This document shows, in pieces, positions 1 to 6,864 of a DNA stretch of 64,000 nucleotides. Positions within the stretch are counted from its first letter, which is position 1. The number at the start of each line of letters is the position of its first letter. The stretch comes from Stackebrandtia nassauensis DSM 44728 (GTDB taxonomy: Bacteria; Actinomycetota; Actinomycetes; Mycobacteriales; Micromonosporaceae): assembly GCF_000024545.1 (NCBI RefSeq), contig NC_013947.1, positions 2,356,001 to 2,420,000 of the forward strand. The letters run 5' to 3'. Below the pieces are notes generated by a model that did no database searches, had not been told where the DNA came from, and was given only the letters and a program-made list of their open reading frames with translations. The position numbers were made by a program, and so were the translations under genes.

Positions 1-271
1 CGATCACCGAGGAGATCACGGTTCCGTAGACGAAAGCGCCGACGCCGAAGACGTCCTTGTTGGGGGCCCAGCGGGTGGAGAGGATGAAGTCGAGGCCGCT
101 GGTCTGAAGGGCGGGCAGCGACTGGCTCGTGGTGGTGATGAGCATGGCCAGCAGAATGGCCAGCACCAGCAGTCCCGCCACGAAGACCAGGACGCGGAAG
201 CCGGTATCGAGGGTGCGCCCCTTGCCCGGTTCAGTGATACCGGGGGAGGTGGGGCGGTCGATGGTAGTCAC
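1..271 (-). CDS. pstC: Phosphate ABC transporter permease PstC (N-terminal part, cut by window edge)
   Basis: Membrane subunit of the high-affinity phosphate importer PstSCAB. Only the first 90 codons are in the window. The reading frame opens with a GTG codon (VTTIDRPTSPG), has a soluble N-terminal tail, then one hydrophobic segment at about residues 24-42, followed by the periplasmic stretch that contains the family-typical TRWAPNKDVFGVGAFVYGT. It lies 73 bases downstream of pstS on the same strand, with a strong hairpin in the gap, so it is the second gene of the pst operon and would share the PHO-box promoter upstream of pstS. Identification rests on the family sequence and the position; the rest of the gene lies beyond base 1. 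Confidence 0.9.
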   Translation of the reverse strand, partial: MTTIDRPTSPGITEPGKGRTLDTGFRVLVFVAGLLVLAILLAMLITTTSQSLPALQTSGLDFILSTRWAPNKDVFGVGAFVYGTVISSVI

Positions 272-298
272 AAAAGCTCCGTCGAGAGATGTGCCCCG

Positions 299-327
299 GC
301 CCCGGCCGACCAGAGGTCGACCGGGGC
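299..327 (-). promoter_or_regulatory. Hairpin between pstS and pstC
   Basis: Inverted repeat with 13-base arms (299-311 and 315-327) and a 3-base loop; one position is a G-T wobble on the transcript. No T tract follows on the minus strand. In many pst operons such a structure lets pstS be made in excess over the membrane subunits by partial termination or mRNA protection. That role is inferred here. Confidence 0.6.
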
Positions 328-344
328 TGAGGCGAGGTCACTGT

Positions 345-1397
345 CTACTTCTTGGTCTTGACCTTGTCGAGCTGCTTGAGAGCCTTGTCGGCGAGCTCCT
401 TCGGCAGCGGCGCGAAGTTGTTGTCCTCGGCGGCCTTCTGGCCGTCGGTCAGGACGTACTCGACGAAGCCCTTGACGAGCTTGCCCTTCTCGGCGTCGTC
501 GTACTCGGCCTTCACCAGCAGGAACGTCGGCGCGGTGATCGGGTAGGCCTCGGCACCGGTGGCGTTGAGCGGGTTGTAGCTGAGGTCCTCGTTCACCTCA
601 GCGCCCTCCAGGGCGGCGGTGGCCGCTTCCAGGGTCGGCTCGACGAACTCGCCGTCCTTGTTCTTGATCTGAGCCGGGGTCAGCTTCAGCTCGGTGGCGT
701 CGGCCAGGTCGACGTAGCCGATCGCGCCCTCGGTCTTCTTGACGATGTCGGCGACACCGGTGTTCTTCTCGCCGGCCTTGGAGTTCTTGGGCCATTCGAC
801 GGTGTCACCGGCGCCCAGCTTCCACTTGTCGCTGGCGTCGTCGAGGTAGGTGGTGAAGTTGCTGGTCGTACCCGAGCCGTCCGAGCGGTGCGCGACCGTG
901 ATCTCGGTGGACGGCAGCTTCGCGTCCGGGTTGTCCTTGGCGATGGCCGGGTCGTTCCACTTGGTGATCTTGGCCTGGAAGATGTCGGCCAGCGTGTCCG
1001 GCGACAGCTTCAGTTCCTTGACGTCCTTGAGGTTGTAAGGAATCGTGATCGGCGCGGCGACCGTGGGGACGTAGTAGAAGGAGTCGGCTTCGATGCCGTC
1101 CTCGTCCGACACCAGGCTGTCGGTGCCGGCGAAGTCGACGAGGTCCTCGGAGAACTTCTCCTTACCGGTGCCCGAACCGGTCGGGTCGTACTCGATGTTG
1201 GCGTCCGGCGCCTCGTTGTCGAGGTACTTGCCGATGACGTCCTGGTAGAAGGCGTCGGGGAAGCTGGCGCCGGCAGCGGTGAGCTCACCGGTGAGACCCT
1301 CACCGGATCCGCCGCCGCTTCCGCAGGCGGCGACACCCAGGGCAAGGGCACCGACAGCCATGAGCGGCAGGATCTTGACTCGCGCTTTGGTAGTCAC
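345..1397 (-). CDS. pstS: Phosphate-binding lipoprotein PstS
   Basis: Extracellular phosphate-binding component of the PstSCAB importer, 350 residues. It has a lipoprotein signal peptide with lipobox LGVAAC (Cys near residue 25) followed by a Gly/Ser linker, the PstS opening motif TAAGASFPDAFYQ, and the phosphate-contacting segment RSDGSGT near residue 170. Length is normal for the family. The start is a GTG; the first codons (GTGACTACC) are the same as those of pstC. It is the first gene of the operon and lies behind the PHO box at 1502-1523. Expression is expected to rise under phosphate limitation through PhoP. Confidence 0.97.
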   Translation of the reverse strand: MTTKARVKILPLMAVGALALGVAACGSGGGSGEGLTGELTAAGASFPDAFYQDVIGKYLDNEAPDANIEYDPTGSGTGKEKFSEDLVDFAGTDSLVSDEDGIEADSFYYVPTVAAPITIPYNLKDVKELKLSPDTLADIFQAKITKWNDPAIAKDNPDAKLPSTEITVAHRSDGSGTTSNFTTYLDDASDKWKLGAGDTVEWPKNSKAGEKNTGVADIVKKTEGAIGYVDLADATELKLTPAQIKNKDGEFVEPTLEAATAALEGAEVNEDLSYNPLNATGAEAYPITAPTFLLVKAEYDDAEKGKLVKGFVEYVLTDGQKAAEDNNFAPLPKELADKALKQLDKVKTKK

Positions 1398-1501
1398 GTC
1401 TCGTCTCTACTCCGAGTTCGGCCGGTCGTTCGTACCGGCGGGTTTCGTGGGACTTCAATTCACCGCCCATGTAAATGCAGGTCGGTGTGCACGTAGAGAC
1501 G

Positions 1502-1523
1502 CCTGGGTGAACGTTAAGTGAAC
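1502..1523 (-). promoter_or_regulatory. PHO box upstream of pstS
   Basis: Two adjacent 11-base direct repeats on the minus strand: GTTCACTTAAC (1513-1523) and GTTCACCCAGG (1502-1512). Both match the GTTCACC-type unit bound by PhoP in actinomycetes. The box lies about 105 bases before the pstS start, where it would act in place of a -35 element. An AT-rich stretch at 1470-1480 could supply the -10. Confidence 0.85.
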
Positions 1524-1577
1524 TGGGTTAGGGATTGTGGACAGATCCTGCCTAAATCGCACTCGTTGTGCGACGAG

Positions 1578-2228
1578 TCACTGTGGCCGGTCGAGGTGAA
1601 TCTCCCCGGTTACCAGATATACGACCTGATGTCCGATTCGCACGGCGTGATCACCGTAACGTTCATACGACCGCCCGATCATGGCCACGTCCACGGCGGC
1701 CTCGGCACCATGCGTCCACTGCGAGGACAGCTGACCGAGCAGTCGCGAATACAGCGCGTCCATCTCGTCGTCGTCGAGGTCGAGCTGGGTGGCGTCGAGC
1801 CGGTCCCGGGTCTCCAGCACCCGCGTGGTCTTGTCGGCGATCCGCGCCGCCGCGGTGGCCATGGCCTCGAAGATGGGCCGGGTCTGGGTCAGTGCCCCAT
1901 CGGGATCGAGCCGCTGCGCGAGCTTGGCGACGTGCCTGGCCATGTCCCCCATCCGCTCCAGATCGGTGGCGATGCGAATGCTGGACAGGATGAACCGCAG
2001 ATCGGTGGCCACGGCCTGCCGCTGGGTCATGATCTCGGTGACCCGATCATCCACGGTGTACTGCAACTCGTTGATGTCGGTGTCCCCGGCGATGACCTCC
2101 GACGCCCGGGCGGTGTCACTCTCGACGAGAACCCGGCTGGCCCCCCGCATCGCCTCGGCCACCGAACGGGACATCTCGATCAGCTGGTCGTTGAGGGTGT
2201 CGAGGTCGGCGTGAAAGGTGTCGCGCAT
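1578..2228 (-). CDS. phoU: Phosphate signalling protein PhoU
   Basis: PhoU links the Pst transporter to the PhoR kinase and represses the Pho response when phosphate is plentiful. The protein is 216 residues, the normal size, beginning MRDTFHADLDTLNDQLIEM, and shows the two repeated three-helix bundles with the metal-binding type segments (residues about 75-85 around ERMGDMARHVAKLA and about 175-190 around RSYERYGDHAVRIG). The open frame continues upstream of this ATG, but the upstream part is not PhoU-like and contains the remnant of another gene, so the ATG at 2228 is chosen. It is upstream of pstS on the same strand, 180 bases away, with pstS having its own PHO box. Confidence 0.95.
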   Translation of the reverse strand: MRDTFHADLDTLNDQLIEMSRSVAEAMRGASRVLVESDTARASEVIAGDTDINELQYTVDDRVTEIMTQRQAVATDLRFILSSIRIATDLERMGDMARHVAKLAQRLDPDGALTQTRPIFEAMATAAARIADKTTRVLETRDRLDATQLDLDDDEMDALYSRLLGQLSSQWTHGAEAAVDVAMIGRSYERYGDHAVRIGHQVVYLVTGEIHLDRPQ

Positions 2229-2311
2229 GGTTAGTCGGCCCCTATCGGTGAGTGACGTAGATCTTTGAGTGTGCCTCATCGGCACATCGGCGCGCCTTGG
2301 GCCCGTTAACC

Positions 2312-2480
2312 TCGACGTCACCAAACCGTTCTGCCGGGCCCACACCACGGTCTGAGGCCGATCCCGGGTGCCGATCTTCGTCATGGCGCGACGATCTCCG
2401 CAGTGGACAGTCCATCGGCGAGCAGCCGGATGATCTCGGCCTCGCGGGCGGTGGGCCGCCGGATGATCTCGGCGTCGAAA
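2312..2480 (-). pseudogene. Relic of a NarL/LuxR-type response regulator (HTH part only)
   Basis: Two fragments of the C-terminal DNA-binding domain of a NarL-family regulator can be read on the minus strand in two different frames. The first, at about 2480-2381, reads PTAREAEIIRLLADGLSTAE and then meets a TGA. The second, at 2384-2312, reads TKIGTRDRPQTVVWARQNGL, which is the usual end of such proteins. The recognition-helix stretch between them is missing and the frame shifts, so the gene is dead and lacks its receiver domain. A 16-base direct repeat (2425-2440 and 2458-2473) duplicates the AEIIR codons. The remaining bases between phoU and the tRNA show nothing else. Confidence 0.6.
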
Positions 2481-2543
2481 ATTCGACCCCCAGATACCCG
2501 CTCGCACCCCCGTTTGGCGCATGTTAAAGTTTCCCCGCGACAC

Positions 2544-2619
2544 GCGCCGTTAGCTCAATTGGCAGAGCAGCTGGCTCTTAACCAGCGGGTTCGGGGTTCG
2601 AGTCCCTGACGGCGCACCA
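2544..2619 (+). tRNA. tRNA-Lys (anticodon CUU)
   Basis: Complete cloverleaf: acceptor stem GCGCCGT/ACGGCGC, D arm GCTCAATTGGCAGAGC, anticodon stem GCTGG/CCAGC with loop CTCTTAA giving anticodon CTT, T arm with TTCGAGT loop, discriminator A and an encoded CCA at 2617-2619. It decodes AAG, the main lysine codon in a GC-rich genome. Confidence 0.97.
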
Positions 2620-2628
2620 ACGTGACAG

Positions 2629-2658
2629 CCCCTCATCTGGTGAGATTCCAGTGAGGGG
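2629..2658 (+). terminator. Hairpin terminator after tRNA-Lys
   Basis: Inverted repeat CCCCTCA-T-CTGG / CCAG-TGAGGGG (arms 2629-2640 and 2648-2658, one bulged base), followed by TTGTT. It begins 10 bases after the tRNA. The next 190 bases up to the small gene at 2847 hold no recognisable feature. Confidence 0.7.
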
Positions 2659-2846
2659 TTGTTCAGTTCCCCTGGTTGTTCGTCCCGCTCTTGGGCGACG
2701 TTCCTGACGACGTCGGTTCGGTGTTCGTCTAAGGGCCAAGTGCCCTAGTGGAAATGACCCCTAACCTGCACGAATCGGTGAGGTGTCGCAGAACCACCCA
2801 CACGTACGGTTCATCCCACAAAACACTCTGATCTCGGGAGTCATCT

Positions 2847-3098
2847 ATGGGATGGATAAAGAACAACAAGGTCGCCATGATGCGCGGCGACGCGGGTAAA
2901 GCGCGAGCTGAGGGGCGAATGGTCTTTGCGTGCAAGCTCAACTACCCCGCGCTGAAACCCGATCTCTCCGGCGAGATCGTGGACTGGTCGATGATGATCG
3001 AAGCCGTCGAATCCGAAGGTTGGACCCTGGTCAATTTCGCGGGTGGTTCAGACAAACAAGGTCGGCCCGAGGCCCTGTGCCTGTTCCGGCCTAGTTAG
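2847..3098 (+). CDS. Small conserved actinobacterial protein of unknown function
   Basis: An 83-residue soluble protein starting MGWIKNNKVAMMRGDAGKAR. The layout, a basic N-terminal helix with AMM.GDA.KARAEGR, then a short beta-rich part and a C-terminal GRPEALCLFRP, resembles small uncharacterised proteins that are common in actinomycetes and their mobile elements. I recall this family only from pattern and cannot give it a function. No strong ribosome binding site is visible. It lies between the tRNA and another small gene on the same strand. Codon use is less GC-biased at the third position than in neighbouring genes. Confidence 0.6.
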   Translation: MGWIKNNKVAMMRGDAGKARAEGRMVFACKLNYPALKPDLSGEIVDWSMMIEAVESEGWTLVNFAGGSDKQGRPEALCLFRPS

Positions 3099-3138
3099 TC
3101 CTTCAAGATCCGTAATCGACATCTGTGAACGAGGGACT

Positions 3139-3327
3139 ATGAACAACTTCGCGGCGCCGGAGCCACATCAGTACAGCATCACCAAGACCCGCAAGCAGAC
3201 CAACCACACGTTCCATCTCCTGATGACGATCCTCACTTGTTCGGCATGGGCGTTCTTCGTGTGGTTCCCAGTGATCCTGTGGAACAAACTCGGTCCGAAA
3301 CCAAAGATCGTGACCAAGCATCAATGA
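3139..3327 (+). CDS. Small membrane protein, unknown function
   Basis: A 62-residue protein with a basic N-terminal half (ITKTRKQTNHTFH), one hydrophobic segment (LLMTILTCSAWAFFVWFPVILW, about residues 28-48) and a short basic tail, so one membrane span is expected. The pattern H-T-F-H-L-L-M-T plus W-A-F-F-V-W is shared with small proteins I associate with actinomycete genomes and phage-like islands. The start ATG at 3139 has a GAGGGA ribosome binding site. It is followed by a very strong terminator. Base composition is lower in GC than nearby genes. No function can be stated. Confidence 0.6.
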   Translation: MNNFAAPEPHQYSITKTRKQTNHTFHLLMTILTCSAWAFFVWFPVILWNKLGPKPKIVTKHQ

Positions 3328-3349
3328 GGCTGAGTTTGGCTATATAGGA

Positions 3350-3383
3350 CCGCCGCCCGTCCGATGACGGGCGGCGGTTTTTT
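3350..3383 (+). terminator. Rho-independent terminator
   Basis: Perfect 12-bp stem (3350-3361 and 3366-3377) with loop CGAT followed by six T residues (3378-3383). It ends the small-gene unit and lies in front of the convergent csbD gene. This is the most classical terminator in the window. Confidence 0.93.
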
Positions 3384-3404
3384 GTTCGCGGGGTTTGTGG
3401 TGGG

Positions 3405-3596
3405 TCACTCGGTGGCGCGGCGGGTCTTTTCCTTCACCTCGTCGGCGACCTGCTTGGCCTTGGCTTTGGCCTGTTCCGCTTCGCCCTCGGCTTCGAGGGA
3501 CTTGTTGTTGGTCGCCTCGCCGAGCTTGTCCTTGGCCTTGCCCTTGAGCTCTTCGGCCTTGTGCTTGATCTTGTCGCCGGTCTCACGACTGGTCAT
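3405..3596 (-). CDS. CsbD-family general stress protein
   Basis: A 63-residue, highly charged, helix-forming protein: ETGDKIKHKAEELKGKAKDK in the first third, then GEATNNKSLEAEGEAEQAKA and a basic end. The KIK.KAEE.KGKAK and LEAEGEAEQ.KAK segments are the CsbD-like domain. In Bacillus csbD is part of the SigB general stress regulon; its molecular role is not known. A possible SigB-type promoter lies at 3661-3685 on the same strand. It stands alone, converging on the small-gene unit. Confidence 0.85.
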   Translation of the reverse strand: MTSRETGDKIKHKAEELKGKAKDKLGEATNNKSLEAEGEAEQAKAKAKQVADEVKEKTRRATE

Positions 3597-3660
3597 GGTT
3601 TGTCATCCCTTCTTGTTGTCGCGGGCGCCGGGTTGAGGCGGCCCGCGGACAGTGGGTTGG

Positions 3661-3685
3661 TTACCCCGCTTGGGGGTGGGCGAAC
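3661..3685 (-). promoter_or_regulatory. Possible SigB-type promoter of the csbD gene
   Basis: On the minus strand GTTCGC (3680-3685), a 13-base spacer and GGGTAA (3661-3666) resemble the GTTT-N13-14-GGGTAW promoters of SigB/SigF-type factors. It lies about 65 bases before the csbD-family start. The rest of 3597-3911 shows no convincing gene; the open frames there lack family features. Confidence 0.4.
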
Positions 3686-3911
3686 CGGGGTCTCGATTGT
3701 CAATCACAGTCAGTAGGGGATATGGAACCAGGGGTGGAGGGTAGTTCGTCTCTAGATGGTCGCTTCGCGGTGGCGGAGGCTTCGAGTGAGTGGGAACCGT
3801 TTGAGTCGCCGCTGATACATGGCACCCGAGTAGACGCACGTTTCTGGTGGTGCCGACACACATCTCCAGAAGCATCTTCGCGTGTGGACGTTCAGGAGGA
3901 GATGATGCGGA

Positions 3912-4340
3912 ATGACACGTGAACAACACGGGACCGTCCCTCAACCGGGCACTCGAGTGGCGCGGGGTGAGGGTTTGCGGCTGTTCGCCGCGGCGATCAT
4001 GATCATGATCGGGATGTTCCACCTGATCGCCGGATTCGCGGCGGTCTTGCGGGGTTCGTACTTTGTGGTCTCCGAGAACTATTTCCTCGTGATCGACGTC
4101 GCCGTGTGGGGATGGGGACATCTGGTTCTCGGGATCATCGTGGTGGCGACCGGGGCAGCGCTGTTCGCCGAGCGGCCTTGGGCCTACGTGAGTGGCATCG
4201 TGATCGTGGGCTTGAGTGCGTTGGGCAACTTCATGTTCCTGCCCTACCAGCCTTTGTGGGCCGTGCTCATCATCGCGGTTGACGTGGCGGTCGTCTGGGC
4301 GTTGGCCATGCGGCTGCGCGAGCTGTCGGTCGGCGACTAG
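3912..4340 (+). CDS. Four-span membrane protein of the DUF7144 type
   Basis: A 142-residue integral membrane protein. After a charged N-terminal tail it has four hydrophobic segments at about residues 24-44, 60-82, 88-108 and 112-132, with the pattern FAAAIMIMIGMFHLIAGFAA in the first and VWGWGHLVLGI in the second, as in the small actinobacterial DUF7144 membrane proteins. Function is unknown. The ATG at 3912 has an AGGAGGAG ribosome binding site at 3894-3901. The next gene begins 11 bases after the stop, so the two are probably co-transcribed. Confidence 0.75.
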   Translation: MTREQHGTVPQPGTRVARGEGLRLFAAAIMIMIGMFHLIAGFAAVLRGSYFVVSENYFLVIDVAVWGWGHLVLGIIVVATGAALFAERPWAYVSGIVIVGLSALGNFMFLPYQPLWAVLIIAVDVAVVWALAMRLRELSVGD

Positions 4341-4351
4341 TTGTTGAGCCG

Positions 4352-4984
4352 ATGAACCTACAGGTGTTGCCCTTGGCGGTCACGATGATGGTCGGGCCGC
4401 AGATCATGGCCGCGACGGTGTTCGTGATGAATGCCAGGGCGATACGTGTTTCGGCCGCCTTTCTGGCGGGAGTCGCCCTGGCCACCACGGCTGGTGTCGT
4501 GGTGGCCAGGGGGCTGGCATCGGTGCTCGGGGGCGTGGTGCTGTCCGGTGGCGGGTCGTTGTCGGCGGGCTGGGTGGGTGTACTCGTCCAATTGGGACTT
4601 GTGGTGCTGTTGTTGGTGCTGGCCCTGGTCAGTTTTCTCGGGCGCGGGGACGCCAGGCCGCCCAGGTGGCTCGAAGCGTTGATGTCGGCGACTCCGTCCA
4701 TGGCACTGAGGACCGGACTCATGGTCATCCTCACCATGCCCTCCGACATCGTCATCATGCTCACCGTGGGAGTGAACCTGGATCATCATGGAGAAACGGT
4801 GTTGGCGGCGGTGCCGTTCATCGTCGCCACCGTGCTCGTGGCGTCGCTGCCGTTGGGGTTCTATCTGGTTCTTCGCGATCGGGCGGAGCGGGTGATGCCC
4901 CGGGTTCGGGATTGGTTGAACGTCAACAGTTGGGTGGTGAACGTTGGTGTGTGCCTGTTCTTCGCGGCGCTCGTCGCCTTCTGA
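4352..4984 (+). CDS. GAP/Sap-family membrane protein
   Basis: A 210-residue protein with about six hydrophobic segments, opening MNLQVLPLAVTMMVGPQIMA. The layout and the charged central loop (about residues 96-106) match the GAP family, whose mycobacterial members (Sap, peptidolipid-addressing) assist export of glycolipids. No such substrate can be deduced here. It follows the DUF7144-type gene by 11 bases. The convergent gene on the other strand ends 8 bases after this stop. Confidence 0.6.
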   Translation: MNLQVLPLAVTMMVGPQIMAATVFVMNARAIRVSAAFLAGVALATTAGVVVARGLASVLGGVVLSGGGSLSAGWVGVLVQLGLVVLLLVLALVSFLGRGDARPPRWLEALMSATPSMALRTGLMVILTMPSDIVIMLTVGVNLDHHGETVLAAVPFIVATVLVASLPLGFYLVLRDRAERVMPRVRDWLNVNSWVVNVGVCLFFAALVAF

Positions 4985-4991
4985 GCGGGGA

Positions 4992-5831
4992 TCAGTTGGG
5001 GAGCAGGGTGGAGGAGAAGGTTCCGGCGGCCATCTCGTGGGCGGCTTGGCGGGCTTCGGGGATGGGGTCGCCCCGGGAGAGGAGGGGGCGGGTGGCGGTG
5101 CGGAGTAGGCGGAGTTGGGCGGTGGCGAGGGTGTGGGAGCCGGGGGGTTCGAAGGCGCCGAAGAGGTGCTTGGCCCAGCGGGGGAGGGTGGACAGGGCCA
5201 GGACGTTGGCGGCGGGGACTGCGAGTTTGAGGGCGGACAGGCGGGTGGGGAGTGGGGGGTTGAAGGAGGTGAGGAGGCCGCGGAGGGCTTCCGGGCAGGC
5301 GTAGAGGCTGGGGCGGACGGTGGTGAAGTACTCGTCCAGTTCGGAGCGGGAGGCGGGGACTTCGGTGGGGTTGAGGCCGATGAGGGCGGCGGCGCGGCGG
5401 TGTTCGTCGACGTAGCGGTCGGCTTCGGGGGCAGTGAGGATGCCCGAGCGGTGGGCTATGTCGACATAGGAGCTGATTTCGGCGCAGTGGACCCACAGCA
5501 GACCGTCGGGTTCGTCGAGGCGGAAGTGGCGGCCGGTGTCGGGATCGAAGGCGGTGAGCCGGGAGTGGATGGCGCGTACCCGGGCCGCGGCGGTCTCGGC
5601 TTCTTCGGTGGTGCCGTAGGTGCGGACGTGGACGAAGCGGACGGTGCGTACGAAGCGCGACCACGCCTTCTTCTTGTCGAACAGGGCGGAGTTCTGGTAG
5701 GTGCCGCGCATTACCTTGGGGTGCAGGGATTGCAGGTAGAGGGCGCGTAGTCCGGCGATCCACATGACGAACTCGATGTTGGTGGGCCATGTGACCGAGT
5801 CCGGGCCGAAGAGCCCTTCGTCTTGGCGCAT
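4992..5831 (-). CDS. MpaB/latex-clearing-type oxygenase family protein (DUF2236)
   Basis: A 279-residue protein of the family that includes the rubber oxygenase Lcp and fungal MpaB, which are b-type haem proteins. The N-terminal part has the typical GPDSVTW....E..MWIAGLRALYLQSLHPKVM segment, followed by the Y..TT.EA..A..RVRAIHSR region and a middle portion with WVHCAE, where family members carry the haem-contacting residues. No signal peptide is seen, so it is likely cytoplasmic. A TAGGCT box lies 6 bases before the ATG, so the mRNA is probably leaderless. The substrate is unknown. Confidence 0.85.
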   Translation of the reverse strand: MRQDEGLFGPDSVTWPTNIEFVMWIAGLRALYLQSLHPKVMRGTYQNSALFDKKKAWSRFVRTVRFVHVRTYGTTEEAETAAARVRAIHSRLTAFDPDTGRHFRLDEPDGLLWVHCAEISSYVDIAHRSGILTAPEADRYVDEHRRAAALIGLNPTEVPASRSELDEYFTTVRPSLYACPEALRGLLTSFNPPLPTRLSALKLAVPAANVLALSTLPRWAKHLFGAFEPPGSHTLATAQLRLLRTATRPLLSRGDPIPEARQAAHEMAAGTFSSTLLPN

Positions 5832-5837
5832 GGTTTC

Positions 5838-5843
5838 AGCCTA
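5838..5843 (-). promoter_or_regulatory. Possible -10 element giving a leaderless mRNA
   Basis: TAGGCT on the minus strand, 6 bases before the ATG at 5831. No ribosome binding site is present. One of several genes in the window with this layout. Confidence 0.45.
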
Positions 5844-5916
5844 GGAGGGCTGGGTGGGATCGGCGAGTGCCCGTGGCCGGGTTCATGGTCGTGAACCCGG
5901 CCGCGATCGGTTGGGG

Positions 5917-6336
5917 TTACAGCTTTTCCACGTAGGCGGTGCAGCTGTCGAGCAGCATGTTGGAGCCCTGCTCGGCCTGGTCGCGCTCTTCGGCGGTGCC
6001 GCATTCCTGGGACAGGGTGATGCGGGTCTTGCCGTCGAGGTCTTCCAGTTCGAGGTTCATCAGGGCGGGTTCGGCGCCGGGGATGTCCATCGCCATGACC
6101 AGCCGTTGGTTCTCGGCGACCTCGCGGTAGCTGCCGGTCAGGGGGAACTGGCCGCCGTCGGGGGCCTGCATCAGTGCCTTCCAGGCCCCGCCGACGCGGA
6201 CGTCGAGTTCCACCGAGCCGGGGACCGCGTAGGCCCACTGTTCGTAGTCGGAGGGCTGGGTCCACACGCGCCACACGTTGGCGACGGGGGCGTCCAGTTC
6301 GCGGGTGAGGGAGTAGCCGTGGGTCTGGGTGCTCAT
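5917..6336 (-). CDS. SRPBCC/AHSA1-like START-fold protein
   Basis: A 139-residue protein, starting MSTQTHGYSLTRELDAPVAN, with the SRPBCC pattern of an N-terminal beta strand, the (V)W.VWTQPSDYEQW helix and a long beta sheet ending in a C-terminal helix. Such proteins form a deep hydrophobic pocket and often bind lipids or stabilise other proteins; no ligand can be inferred. The frame extends upstream, but the ATG at 6336 has an AAGGACA ribosome binding site at good distance and begins the conserved fold. It stands alone, divergent from the GntR regulator. Confidence 0.8.
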   Translation of the reverse strand: MSTQTHGYSLTRELDAPVANVWRVWTQPSDYEQWAYAVPGSVELDVRVGGAWKALMQAPDGGQFPLTGSYREVAENQRLVMAMDIPGAEPALMNLELEDLDGKTRITLSQECGTAEERDQAEQGSNMLLDSCTAYVEKL

Positions 6337-6442
6337 TGTCTTGTCCTTGCGGTTTTGGTTTCGCTTACGGGGGTGTAGACGGGGCGGGGTGGGGAAACTG
6401 AGCGGTCCCCCTTGAAATTTCTTCGACGGGTATGGCATAGTT

Positions 6443-6466
6443 ATTTCACTAGTTAACTAGTGAAAT
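6443..6466 (+). promoter_or_regulatory. Perfect 24-bp palindromic operator of the GntR/ABC operon
   Basis: ATTTCACTAGTT followed by its exact complement AACTAGTGAAAT. It sits just after a possible -35/-10 pair (TTGAAA at 6412-6417 and CATAGT at 6436-6441) and ends 8 bases before the GTG start of the regulator. This is the expected place for autoregulation by the YtrA-type repressor encoded next. Confidence 0.75.
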
Positions 6467-6474
6467 GGTGATAC

Positions 6475-6864
6475 GTGATTCGATTCCGCATTGACCGGCG
6501 CGCCGGTGTGGCCTCGTACATGCAGCTGGTTCAGCAGGTCAAACACGCCATGCGTGTGGGACGGCTCGGGCCTGGCGACAAACTTCCCACGGCCAAGGAG
6601 GTCGTCGCCGACACCGCGATCAACCCGAACACCGTTTTCAAGGCGTATCGGGTGCTGGAGGGCGAGGGACTTGTGGAGGGGCGGCCCGGCGTGGGCACGT
6701 TCGTCCGGGAATCCCTGGCGCGACCCGAAACCCCGGACACCAGCAGGTTGCGGGATGAGTTGGCTCAGTGGACGGACCGTGCGCGTGCGGCCGGGCTGGG
6801 CCGAGAGGACATCGAGGCGGTCGTCAGGACCGTGCTCGACGACAGCTACCCGAAGGAAGACTGA
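6475..6864 (+). CDS. YtrA-type GntR transcriptional regulator
   Basis: A 129-residue regulator with an N-terminal winged helix (residues about 12-75; YMQLVQQVKHAMRVGRLGPGDKLPTAKEV and the recognition part TAINPNTVFKAYRVLEGEGLV) and a short C-terminal helical tail, the YtrA layout that lacks a large ligand domain. Such repressors control ABC transporters encoded behind them. The GTG at 6475 follows the palindrome at 6443-6466. Its TGA overlaps the ATG of the ATPase gene, so the operon regulator-ATPase-permease is translationally coupled. The operator position suggests autorepression, relieved by cell-envelope stress or antibiotics in known cases. Confidence 0.93.
   Translation: MIRFRIDRRAGVASYMQLVQQVKHAMRVGRLGPGDKLPTAKEVVADTAINPNTVFKAYRVLEGEGLVEGRPGVGTFVRESLARPETPDTSRLRDELAQWTDRARAAGLGREDIEAVVRTVLDDSYPKED

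Noticed and set aside
129-1496. Long open frame on the plus strand across the pst genes
   Set aside because: It lies antisense to pstS, a well-supported lipoprotein gene; the translation shows Val/Leu/Gly-rich low-complexity text typical of shadow frames in GC-rich DNA.
2600-2660. Attachment site (att) at the 3' end of tRNA-Lys
   Set aside because: No second copy of the tRNA 3' end was seen in the window, and no integrase gene is present.
3722-3922. 66-codon plus-strand frame before the DUF7144-type gene
   Set aside because: No family features and no ribosome binding site; the region is better read as promoter and leader of the next gene.
3603-4121. 172-codon minus-strand frame upstream of csbD
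   Set aside because: Pro/His-rich, overlaps the four-span membrane protein gene antisense and has no ribosome binding site.
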